A DNA stretch of 36,985 bases from a virus, in IMG/VR virus record IMGVR_UViG_3300031576_000188, positions 1-36,985 of that record; one strand, written 5' to 3'. The position numbers were made by a program, and so were the translations under genes. This document shows, one piece after another, positions 30,778 through 36,341 of this stretch (its first letter is position 1; each line of letters begins with the position of its first letter). Under the pieces are notes generated by a model that made no database searches, was not told the DNA's origin, and saw only the letters and a program-made list of their open reading frames with translations.

Positions 30778-30962
30778 TACCGGTCGAAGTCGGGGGGCGC
30801 GGCGGTATGAGGCCGACTGTCCACAGCCGAGGCGACTCGGTTCGTCCCCGATTTGGGCCGGCATCCGGTTTGGGAAGGGAGGTACTAGCGCCCGGTTGTC
30901 TGGGATGGATGCTGGCGACAGCAGGGCCGTTCGTCGCAGGGCGGGCGGTCCTGTCTCTGTGA
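30774..30962 (+). CDS. Possible 62-aa ORF beginning PVEVG-RGG
   Basis: It starts at ATG 30774 in an ATGA overlap. The first 13 residues (MIPVEVGGRGGMRPT) resemble a separate 13-aa ORF at 34684-34725. The remainder is Gly/Ala/Pro-rich with a hydrophobic end. Coding is uncertain. Confidence 0.35.
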   Translation: MIPVEVGGRGGMRPTVHSRGDSVRPRFGPASGLGREVLAPGCLGWMLATAGPFVAGRAVLSL

Positions 30963-31051
30963 ATTAAAGAGGGGTGGAAAGCAAGAAGGTGAAGACGAAA
31001 AAGCCGTTTGTGGTGAAACCTGTCCCGCTCGCGGTGGGGCGCATGAGGTCT

Positions 31052-31090
31052 GGGTCCGGGTCTGGGGACGGGGACGGGTCTGGGTACGGG
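31052..31090 (+). repeat. (GGGNNN)7 G-quadruplex motif
   Basis: Seven runs of three or four G at exact six-base spacing (31052 to 31088). It lies in the 170-base stretch 30963-31132, which holds no confident gene. It could be coding (Ser-Gly/Asp-Gly repeats) if the downstream gene starts at GTG 30974. Confidence 0.85.
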
Positions 31091-31132
31091 TGTGAGTTTA
31101 AGTACAAATCGCAAAGGAGGAGTACTTATACG

Positions 31133-31522
31133 ATGGGTCAAATTCACGCCACGTTGCCACAGGAGCCGTCGAAACGTATCTGTGCACTGTGCGGGTCGGC
31201 GATTAGTCAAAAGCGCCGAGATGCCGTCTACTGCTCAGATCACTGCCGGGTCCGAATTTGGGACTCCAAACATCCTCGTCTCGGCGTCCAGCCTCGTCTG
31301 GAATTTGGACCGACCGCATCGGCGCAGGAGCAGAAGCGCCTGGGGAAGCGGGAGCGCATCCTGGTCCGGCTGAAAACTGGACCGGCGCGGACGCATGAAA
31401 TCCTTGCGCTAGGCGGCTCGGGGATGAGCGGAAGGCTACACGAACTCCGGGTGGCTGGGTACGTGATCGAGTGCGAGCCGGACGAGGACGGAGCGGTGTA
31501 CAGACTCGAGGGGGAACCATGA
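31133..31522 (+). CDS. Zinc-ribbon plus winged-helix-like protein
   Basis: A 129-aa protein starting at ATG 31133 after AAAGGAGGAG (GTG 30974 would add 53 residues). Residues 17-38 hold C-x2-C … C-x3-C (CALCG … CSDHC), a short zinc finger of the kind seen in small phage DNA-binding proteins. Residues 65-125 (RERILVRLKTGPARTHEILA … GMSGRLHELRVAGYVIECE) look like a winged helix. It probably regulates phage or host transcription. The stop overlaps the next mini-ORF. Confidence 0.6.
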   Translation: MGQIHATLPQEPSKRICALCGSAISQKRRDAVYCSDHCRVRIWDSKHPRLGVQPRLEFGPTASAQEQKRLGKRERILVRLKTGPARTHEILALGGSGMSGRLHELRVAGYVIECEPDEDGAVYRLEGEP

Positions 31523-31566
31523 CCGAAACAGACTTCGACACGATCGTGCGTGCGCGGCAGCCATGA
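31519..31566 (+). CDS. 15-codon coupling mini-ORF
   Basis: MTETDFDTIVRARQP, with an ATGA overlap at both ends, links the zinc protein to the Dcm-like gene. It is more likely a translation-coupling leader than a working protein. Confidence 0.35.
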   Translation: MTETDFDTIVRARQP

Positions 31567-32474
31567 GACAACTGGTTCTCTCGCTCTTCCCAGGCATCGG
31601 GCTCCTCGATATGGCATTTGAGGAAGAGGGTTTCTGCGTGGTGCGCGGCCCGGATCTGCTGTGGGGTGGTGACATCCGTAAGTTCCATCCACCAGGCGGG
31701 CGCATCGAAGGTGTGATCGGTGGGCCGCCGTGCCAGACGTTCAGCACACTCGCGAATCTCGTGCGGGCGAAAGGCTATGAGCCGCGATTCGGCAATCTGA
31801 TCCCCGAGTTCGAACGTGTCATCGTAGAGGCTCAGCCGGACTGGGTCCTGATGGAGAACGTATCAGCCGCGCCGGTGCCAGAGGTCCCCGACTACCAGGT
31901 CACGAGCTTCATCCTCGACAACTGCCATCTCGACGCCGGGGATGGCTACGGCGAGCAGCAGGAGCGAAAGCGGCGCTTCAGTTTTGCACTGCACGGTCGG
32001 CCGGCGCCGAATCTCCTGCGCTGGATCACTCCGGCGGCACTCCTGTTGCCGCGCTCGGGCACCGTGACACAGACGCACATCGACAACAGCCAGGGAGCCA
32101 AGGTCCGGCGAGTGTGCACAGGCACGGTTCGTGGGACGCCGCGCATCCGCGAGCGCGCCATCCTCAGCGATCCACGCTCCGTGCCCGTTGCTCTCGGCGG
32201 TAGCGGCAAGCTCGAGCCCGGCGCGCGCGTCCCCTCGGTCACGAGCAGCGACGTGATCGTCTACCGGTGGGCACGGATGCTGGAGCTCCAGGGCCTCCCG
32301 CCCGACTTCCTCGCCGACGCCCCGTTCACGGTCGAGGGCAAGCGCAAGGCCGTTGCGAACGGCGTGCCGATACCGATGGGCCGCGCCATCGCACGGGCAG
32401 TCAAGGAGGCTCTCCGTTCAGAGACGAGCCTCGGCTCGCTCGAATGGAATCGCGGCAAGAACCCCTTGTTGTAG
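31563..32474 (+). CDS. C5-cytosine DNA methyltransferase (Dcm family)
   Basis: A 303-aa enzyme that methylates cytosine C5, probably to protect phage DNA from restriction. Motif I LSLFPGIGLLD (about 6-16), motif IV VIGGPPCQTFS with the catalytic Cys near 57, motif VI ENV (about 97), motif VIII QERKRRF (about 132) and motif X KRKAVANGVPIPMGRAIA near the C-terminus are all present in order. The region between motifs VIII and IX that recognises DNA is short to medium. No restriction enzyme gene is next to it, so it is an orphan methyltransferase. Confidence 0.9.
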   Translation: MRQLVLSLFPGIGLLDMAFEEEGFCVVRGPDLLWGGDIRKFHPPGGRIEGVIGGPPCQTFSTLANLVRAKGYEPRFGNLIPEFERVIVEAQPDWVLMENVSAAPVPEVPDYQVTSFILDNCHLDAGDGYGEQQERKRRFSFALHGRPAPNLLRWITPAALLLPRSGTVTQTHIDNSQGAKVRRVCTGTVRGTPRIRERAILSDPRSVPVALGGSGKLEPGARVPSVTSSDVIVYRWARMLELQGLPPDFLADAPFTVEGKRKAVANGVPIPMGRAIARAVKEALRSETSLGSLEWNRGKNPLL

Positions 32475-32554
32475 ACACCGATGCGCACCGGGTCGCGGTC
32501 CACCAGTCGATCTCGTGCGGCGGATGCTGGAGGCATGAAGTGGGGGTGAACTGA
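32444..32554 (+). CDS. Small Cys/His ORF, 36 aa
   Basis: It starts inside the end of the Dcm gene and stops in TGATGA, overlapping the next mini-ORF. It contains SCGGCWRHE, a possible metal site. It fills the 79-base gap after the methyltransferase. Weak evidence. Confidence 0.3.
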   Translation: MESRQEPLVVDTDAHRVAVHQSISCGGCWRHEVGVN

Positions 32555-32607
32555 TGACCCGTCCGCGTGCGCGGCAGCAGCGCCAGGTCCAGGTGAGCCG
32601 GCCGTGA
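32554..32607 (+). CDS. 17-codon coupling mini-ORF
   Basis: MTRPRARQQRQVQVSRP starts in TGATGA and ends in a GTGA overlap with the helicase fragment. It shares the core GTGCGCGGCAG with the mini-ORF at 31519-31566. It is probably a translation-coupling leader. Confidence 0.3.
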   Translation: MTRPRARQQRQVQVSRP

Positions 32608-32921
32608 ACTACGCTGCGTTTCTCGCAGGCAAAGTGCCAGCCATGCGTTCAGTCGGACGCAAGGCGGGATCACTCCATCCATCCCTCTATGGCTTCCAAG
32701 CCGACATTACGCGCTGGGCTGTGAAGAAGGGCTGTGCCGCGATCTTCGCAGACTGCGGGCTCGGAAAGACTCGGATGCAGCTTGAATGGGCGCGGCAACT
32801 CCGGCCGAAGGGCGGGCGTGTTCTGTTGGTGGCGCCGCTCGCTGTGACCGATCAGACGCAGGATGAAGCTCGCGTGCTTGGGATGGATGTCGGGCGCCCG
32901 GAGACAACGCCGAGCCGGTGA
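32604..32921 (+). CDS. N-terminal fragment of a SNF2/DEAD-type helicase
   Basis: Only 105 aa, starting at GTG 32604. It shows the start of a phage helicase of the SNF2/DEAD group: LYGFQADITRWAVKKGCAAI (Q-motif region), Walker A FADCGLGKTRMQLEWA (about 46-60) and the Ia strand GGRVLLVAPLAVTDQTQDEA. Such proteins normally have 400-500 residues; motifs II-VI are missing. After residue ~97 it runs into RPETTPSR and stops in a GTGA overlap with a methyltransferase end. An internal deletion probably removed the rest. Confidence 0.7.
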   Translation: MNYAAFLAGKVPAMRSVGRKAGSLHPSLYGFQADITRWAVKKGCAAIFADCGLGKTRMQLEWARQLRPKGGRVLLVAPLAVTDQTQDEARVLGMDVGRPETTPSR

Positions 32922-33280
32922 AGACAGATGTCAATAACGAAGAGTGGATCTTGTGGGCGCGTCCGATCTGGTACGGCATCCGCGAATCCGAGACGCTCAA
33001 TGTCGCAGTCGTCCGTGATGAGAAGGATGAGAGGCACTTGTGCGCTCTTCAGACAGAGACTATCGAGCGTTGCGTGAGATTGTGGAGCAACCGTGGGGAT
33101 TTGGTGCTCGACCCATTCGCGGGGATTGGCAGCACCGGCTACGTAGCGCTCCAGCACGAGCGGCAGTTCGTCGGGATCGAGTTGAAACCGGCCTATTGGC
33201 GACAGATGGTGAAGAACCTACGCTCAGCTCAGAAGCAGCTTGGACTTTTCGAGCCTTCTGCGGGAGAGGTCACCGCGTGA
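32918..33280 (+). CDS. C-terminal fragment of an adenine/N4-cytosine DNA methyltransferase
   Basis: 120 aa, GTG start at 32918. It begins inside the usual family sequence (IWYGIRESETLNVAVVRDEKDERHLCALQTETIERCVRLW…) and holds motif I as DPFAGIGSTG (about 64-73), then FVGIELKPAYWRQMVKNL. This is the end of a beta-class enzyme, in which the D/N-P-P-Y motif comes earlier; that part is absent here. In relatives a SNF2 helicase gene directly precedes a full ~300-aa methyltransferase. Here both have lost their facing halves. The residual protein might bind SAM but is unlikely to methylate. Confidence 0.7.
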   Translation: MKTDVNNEEWILWARPIWYGIRESETLNVAVVRDEKDERHLCALQTETIERCVRLWSNRGDLVLDPFAGIGSTGYVALQHERQFVGIELKPAYWRQMVKNLRSAQKQLGLFEPSAGEVTA

Positions 33281-33396
33281 TTCCGAGCACGGGCACCTGC
33301 TACACCATGTGCCAACTCGAGCCGGGGTTGTATGAGTATGTGATTGGGCCCTGCGAGGAGTTGGCCGACCGAGCGTCAGCAGCCATCATCCGCTGA
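33277..33396 (+). CDS. Small ORF, 39 aa
   Basis: GTG 33277 overlaps the preceding stop. The product (MIPSTGTCYTMCQLEPGLYE…) has three Cys residues and an amphipathic C-terminal helix. Unknown function; coupling to the preceding gene supports translation. Confidence 0.4.
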   Translation: MIPSTGTCYTMCQLEPGLYEYVIGPCEELADRASAAIIR

Positions 33397-33409
33397 CGGG
33401 CAGTGACAG

Positions 33410-33436
33410 GGATGCTTGGAGTATGGCCGAGCATCC
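33410..33436 (+). other. Hairpin after the methyltransferase remnant
   Basis: GGATGCT (33410-33416) pairs with AGCATCC (33430-33436) over a 13-base loop. There is no T-run. It could slow or stop upstream transcripts before the next promoter. Confidence 0.3.
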
Positions 33437-33448
33437 AGCAAGTATCGT

Positions 33449-33477
33449 TTGACGTTTCAATGCGTATCATGTAACAA
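33449..33477 (+). promoter_or_regulatory. Weak candidate promoter for the replication gene
   Basis: TTGACG (33449-33454), 17-base spacer, TAACAA (33472-33477). The -10 box is poor and the operator half GTCA is missing. It lies in the only sizeable gap of the early region. Confidence 0.3.
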
Positions 33478-33491
33478 CGGAGCGTGGCCTA

Positions 33492-34262
33492 ATGGCTCGC
33501 AAGCCATTCGTCGTAATTGATGCTGAGATCCTGAGCAGCTCCGTGTGGGCCGAAGCGGATCACGTTCGGCTCGTTTGGCTCACGCTGTTGATTCTGTGCG
33601 ACTTGGAAGGCTACGTCGGCGCGGCCGTTCCTGGAATAGCACGTGCTGCTGGGGTGACGCTGGAGAAGGCTAGGGATGCCCTCGCACGGCTTCAGGAGCC
33701 GGACCCAGACTCAAGAACTAAGGCCAATGACGGGCGGCGCGTAGAGCCGGCTGATCGTGGTTTCAAAATCCTCAATTTCCGTGAGCATTTAGACCGCCTC
33801 TCGGCAGAGAGGGCGAAGACGCGGGATCGGGTACGGAAGTTCCGCGCGAGGAAACGCCAGAATATGGATGGTAACGTCGGTAACGTTACTGTCCCTGCAG
33901 GGAATAGGGAGAAGGGAACAGGGAATAGGGATGTTGATCTATCCATCCATCCAAGCGCTGTTAGGGAGGGGGTGCAGGGGGAGGGCGTGCGAGCGAACCC
34001 GCTTGTTGGAAACCGTCGTGTCGATCTCGAGCGCGAGTTGTTCAGATTGGTGAGCCGCGAGGCTGAACTGACTGACCGCGATGGCGCCGAAGTTATGGCT
34101 GAGGTTACGACGTATGAAGGTGCCAAGCGATCAAAGCTGAACGCGGCTACGATGACGGACGACCGACTCTTGAACAGCGTGCTCGACGCACGAGCACGGG
34201 TCAAGCGACTGGAGGAAGAGCATGGGTGGAAGGCAACGCGAGCCGTTCAGCAGCGCTCCTGA
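33492..34262 (+). CDS. Phage replication initiator (replisome-organiser-like)
   Basis: A 256-aa protein. The N-terminal winged-helix region (FVVIDAEILSSSVWAEADHV RLVWLTLLILCD … GIARAAGVTLEKARDALARL) is followed by QEPDPDSRTKANDGRRVEPA. It has the pattern of phage replication proteins related to lambda O and DnaD-like organisers, which bind the origin and bring in helicase. A basic segment (RVRKFRARKRQ) follows, then a low-complexity part with GNVGNVT and GNREKGTGNRD that may lie over the replication origin, as in lambda O. Start ATG 33492 (GGAG upstream). Confidence 0.7.
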   Translation: MARKPFVVIDAEILSSSVWAEADHVRLVWLTLLILCDLEGYVGAAVPGIARAAGVTLEKARDALARLQEPDPDSRTKANDGRRVEPADRGFKILNFREHLDRLSAERAKTRDRVRKFRARKRQNMDGNVGNVTVPAGNREKGTGNRDVDLSIHPSAVREGVQGEGVRANPLVGNRRVDLERELFRLVSREAELTDRDGAEVMAEVTTYEGAKRSKLNAATMTDDRLLNSVLDARARVKRLEEEHGWKATRAVQQRS

Positions 34263-34500
34263 CACCGGCCGGATGGCGTTCCGCAACGAATGGGAACCAC
34301 GTGACGAGCGACCATGCATCGTCTATCCGCATCCGTTTTGGAAGGATGAAGACGAGCGGTTGCGGTATGAGCGGGCCGCGGCGCACTGCCCGGTGTCCGC
34401 ATCTGGGAAGCTGACGCTGGACGAGTACCTGGCCGAGGTTGCGAAGGTGGCGACGGGTCTGCGTCCGAGCGGTCATGGTGTTTTTCGATTACTGCGATGA
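34222..34500 (+). CDS. Hypothetical early protein, 92 aa
   Basis: ATG 34222 follows GGAGGAAG and overlaps the replication gene by 41 bases. Contains a Trp/Asp-rich start (RNEWEPRDERPC) and a helical C-terminus. No family is recognised. It could be a partner of the initiator, in the place of a helicase loader, but no ATPase motif is present. Confidence 0.5.
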   Translation: MGGRQREPFSSAPDTGRMAFRNEWEPRDERPCIVYPHPFWKDEDERLRYERAAAHCPVSASGKLTLDEYLAEVAKVATGLRPSGHGVFRLLR

Positions 34501-34678
34501 CTATAACCAGAGGACTGTCGCGGAAGTGTTGCGTAGGAAGATTCTACTAGACGAAGCGATGGCAATGCTTGAAGAACGGTGTGATGGGGTGGGGTTCTCA
34601 AGCATGGAGTTACAGGAACGAGAGAGGCTGTTGTCTGCTCGGTCGCCTGTTGGCGACGCCGCTACGACCAAGCAGTGA
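34475..34678 (+). CDS. Hypothetical early protein, 67 aa
   Basis: Start chosen at ATG 34475; an earlier ATG at 34439 would deepen the overlap with the previous gene. The product is helical and acidic (MVFFDYCDDYNQRTVAEVLR…). No motif is recognised. Confidence 0.5.
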   Translation: MVFFDYCDDYNQRTVAEVLRRKILLDEAMAMLEERCDGVGFSSMELQERERLLSARSPVGDAATTKQ

Positions 34679-34683
34679 ACGCG

Positions 34684-34725
34684 ATGCCGGTCGAAGTGGG
34701 GCAACGCGGCGGCTTGAGGCCATGA
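34684..34725 (+). CDS. 13-codon coupling mini-ORF (PVEVG-RGG)
   Basis: MPVEVGQRGGLRP ends in an ATGA overlap with the NinG-like gene. It closely resembles the start of the ORF at 30774, in both DNA and peptide. Confidence 0.4.
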   Translation: MPVEVGQRGGLRP

Positions 34726-35216
34726 GAACCTCTCACTTCTCGAATCCCGCGCGTCGAGGTCCTAAGCCTCTGCGCCCGATTCGTCGTGGTGCGCTGCCTC
34801 GAGCTAGGCTTCCGCTGCGTCAGGGCGACCGCCGACAGCGCTGGAGGTACGCGCTCGGCCTGTGGGCGCGGCTCGTGAAAGGGAAGGAGCTAAGCGGCCT
34901 CTGTCCCGTGTGCGGCAAGCGGCGCTGGTTCGACGCGATGCACTGCTGGGCTAAGGGCTCGTACCGCGCGCTGAGCCTGGAGCCATCGAACGGTGCTCCT
35001 GGGTGCAGGCCGTGCCACCGCAGGCTCGACAGCGACCACCACGCGAAGCGCGAGTTCTTTATCGGCTACATGGGTTCTGTCGAGTACGAGCGGCTACGTC
35101 TTATGGCGATGGGGCGGGCCAGGCTGGATGTGGACATGGCGATTATGGAGTTGGAAGCCGAGACCAGGAAGTGGCTCACTTCTGATATGTCATCAGACGC
35201 GGCAAATGCTCTGTAG
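34722..35216 (+). CDS. NinG/Rap-like HNH nuclease
   Basis: A 164-aa protein starting at ATG 34722 (ATGA overlap). After a basic Arg/Pro-rich N-terminus it has CPVCGKRRWFDAMHCWAKGS (about 61-80), then APGCRPCHRRLDSDHH (about 92-107) and IGYMGSVEYERLRLMA. This is the order seen in lambda NinG/Rap: a zinc CxxC, the H/W-containing catalytic loop, a second CxxC and a C-terminal helix. Rap cuts recombination intermediates. It would act with the NinB-like and SSB-like proteins. It is the last gene of the early operon. Confidence 0.7.
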   Translation: MRTSHFSNPARRGPKPLRPIRRGALPRARLPLRQGDRRQRWRYALGLWARLVKGKELSGLCPVCGKRRWFDAMHCWAKGSYRALSLEPSNGAPGCRPCHRRLDSDHHAKREFFIGYMGSVEYERLRLMAMGRARLDVDMAIMELEAETRKWLTSDMSSDAANAL

Positions 35217-35289
35217 AGCCCTGCAGGCAGCTCGGTAGGGCTGGGGGCCGCCTGGACGCCGCTCGTTGCTTCTGGCGGCTCGCCAGGCG
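35217..35289. terminator. Hairpins between convergent operons, possible bidirectional terminator
   Basis: AGCCCT (35217-35222) pairs with AGGGCT (35237-35242), and CGCCTGG (35249-35255) with CCAGGCG (35283-35289). The stems are GC-rich and lie in the 90-base gap between the rightward early genes and the leftward operon. No good T-run is present, so the mechanism is open. Confidence 0.4.
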
Positions 35290-35306
35290 CTGTAATAGCC
35301 CTCCTG

Positions 35307-35459
35307 CTAGTACGCTCGGAGGCCGATCGCTAAGGCGATGGCTAGCACCTTACGGAACCTGGAGATGAGCACCACGGAGCCGAACGCTATGGCCAGCATC
35401 GGCAGAACGAGTAGCAGTGCCCCCATGGCAAGGAACAGGCGGAAGAGCATATCGCTCAT
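35307..35459 (-). CDS. 50-aa membrane peptide at the end of the hexapeptide operon
   Basis: ATG 35459 overlaps the previous stop (ATGA). The sequence has one or two hydrophobic helices (MLFRLFLAMGALLLVLPMLA, AFGSVVLIS) separated from a final AIALAIGLRAY by a basic RFRK. It is likely an inner-membrane peptide. Its coupling to the hexapeptide-repeat gene suggests a shared task, perhaps anchoring it or altering the envelope. Confidence 0.55.
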   Translation of the reverse strand: MSDMLFRLFLAMGALLLVLPMLAIAFGSVVLISRFRKVLAIALAIGLRAY

Positions 35460-35533
35460 CGGTCCATGTCCTTTGTGAGCGCGGAGGCCCGGAGTAGCCA
35501 GTCATCCGCCTCGCTGCGCGTGAGGACGCTCAT
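35456..35533 (-). CDS. 25-aa ORF downstream of hexapeptide-repeat copy A
   Basis: MSVLTRSEADDWLLRASALT and five further residues; ATGA overlaps on both sides. A broken copy of its first eight codons follows copy B (36315-36341), which shows that this junction was part of the duplicated unit. Confidence 0.5.
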   Translation of the reverse strand: MSVLTRSEADDWLLRASALTKDMDR

Positions 35534-36252
35534 CGCTTGGACACCTGTGCGGTGCCGAACACCTGTGCGGTGCCGGACACCTGCGCGGTGCCGAACACCT
35601 GTGCGGTGTCGGACACCTGTGCGGTGCCGTACACCCGTGCGTCGCCGTACACCTGTGCGGTGTCGGACACCTGTGCGGTGCCGTACACCCGTGCGTCGCC
35701 GTACACCCGTGCGGTGCCGTACACCTGTGCGGTGTCGAACACCCGTGCGTCGCCGTACACCCGTGCGTCGCCGTACACCTGTGCGGTGCCGTACACCTGT
35801 GCGGTGTCGGACACCCGTGCGGTGTCGGACACCCGTGCGTCGCCGTACACCCGTGCGGTGCCGTACACCCGTGCGTCGCCGAACACCTGTGCGGTGTCGG
35901 ACACCCGTGCGTCGCCGAACACCCGTGCGTCGTCGTACACCCGTGCGGTGCCGAACACCTGCGCGGTGCCGAACACCCGTGCGTCGCCGGACACCCGTGC
36001 GGTGCCGAACACCCGTGCGGTGTCGTACACCCGTGCGTCGCCGGACACCCATGCGTCGCCGGACACCTGTGCGGTGCCGTACACCTGCGCGGTGTCGGAC
36101 ACCTGTGCGGTGCCGAACACCCATGCGTCGCATCCGACGAAAACTGATGGATCCACGCCGGCGGTGTCCGCAATCCAGCCGCGACCATTCGGATGGCGGT
36201 GTGCAGGGACGGGACCGTATCCAAAGTCGAAAGTTACGGTTAGCTGGTTCAT
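35530..36252 (-). CDS. Hexapeptide-repeat beta-helix protein, copy A (complete)
   Basis: A 240-aa protein starting at ATG 36252 after GGGAGAG (GTG 36258 is an alternative). A ~45-residue cap (MNQLTVTFDFGYGPVPAH … CDAWVF) precedes about 32 hexads G-[DT]-A-[RQW]-V-[YFS], ending VSKR. Val in the inward position every sixth residue and small Ala two residues before it are the pattern of left-handed beta-helices (YdcK/hexapeptide type). No catalytic His is apparent, so enzyme activity is doubtful. A cytoplasmic scaffold, surface filament or decoy is conceivable. It is under the repressor-type promoter at 36290-36318 and coupled to two small ORFs. Confidence 0.8.
   Translation of the reverse strand: MNQLTVTFDFGYGPVPAHRHPNGRGWIADTAGVDPSVFVGCDAWVFGTAQVSDTAQVYGTAQVSGDAWVSGDARVYDTARVFGTARVSGDARVFGTAQVFGTARVYDDARVFGDARVSDTAQVFGDARVYGTARVYGDARVSDTARVSDTAQVYGTAQVYGDARVYGDARVFDTAQVYGTARVYGDARVYGTAQVSDTAQVYGDARVYGTAQVSDTAQVFGTAQVSGTAQVFGTAQVSKR
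35542..36130. repeat. 18-bp tandem repeat array of copy A
   Basis: Degenerate tandem repeats of 18 bp (pattern [GT][AC]ACACC[TC]GTGCG-GTG/TCG-CC and relatives) encode the hexads. Units mix two or three alternatives at fixed positions, which suggests gene conversion and slippage within the array. The same array type fills 1-210 and 36345-36985. Confidence 0.9.
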
Positions 36253-36322
36253 GAGCACTCTCCCATTAGGTCCGGTATCGCACGAGTAGATAGTACGTCA
36301 CGATGACGATTCTGTCAACGGC
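36124..36322. repeat. 199-bp perfect direct repeat (copy 2; partner 208-406)
   Basis: This copy carries the cap codons, ribosome site, promoter and operator of copy A. At its right border (near 36322) the sequence switches abruptly to the 3' end of copy B, the scar of a tandem duplication. The same end sequence occurs at 35513, so the unit is 808 bp here. Confidence 0.9.
36290..36318 (-). promoter_or_regulatory. Promoter with operator for hexapeptide-repeat copy A
   Basis: Identical to the promoter at 374-402: TTGACA (36318-36313), 17-base spacer, TACTAT (36295-36290), dyad TGAC-N6-GTCA at 36304-36317. The -35 box overlaps the stop codon of the truncated ORF that follows copy B. Confidence 0.7.
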
Positions 36323-36341
36323 TGCGCGTGAGGACGCTCAT
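36315..36341 (-). pseudogene. Truncated copy of the 25-aa ORF after copy B
   Basis: It starts with the same seven codons (MSVLTRS) as the ORF at 35456-35533 but then runs into the promoter of copy A and stops after eight codons. It marks the breakpoint of the duplication. Confidence 0.7.

Noticed and set aside
34497-34550. 17-codon ORF at the overlap after 34500
   Set aside because: No ribosome site and the overlapping 67-aa frame from 34475 covers it better.
4460-35300. tRNA genes
   Set aside because: No cloverleaf with a T-arm GTTCGAATC-type core and matching acceptor stem was found by eye; a tRNAscan run would settle it.
35530-36130. CRISPR-like appearance of the regularly spaced repeats
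   Set aside because: The period is 18 bp without unique spacers, and it is coding; no cas genes are present.
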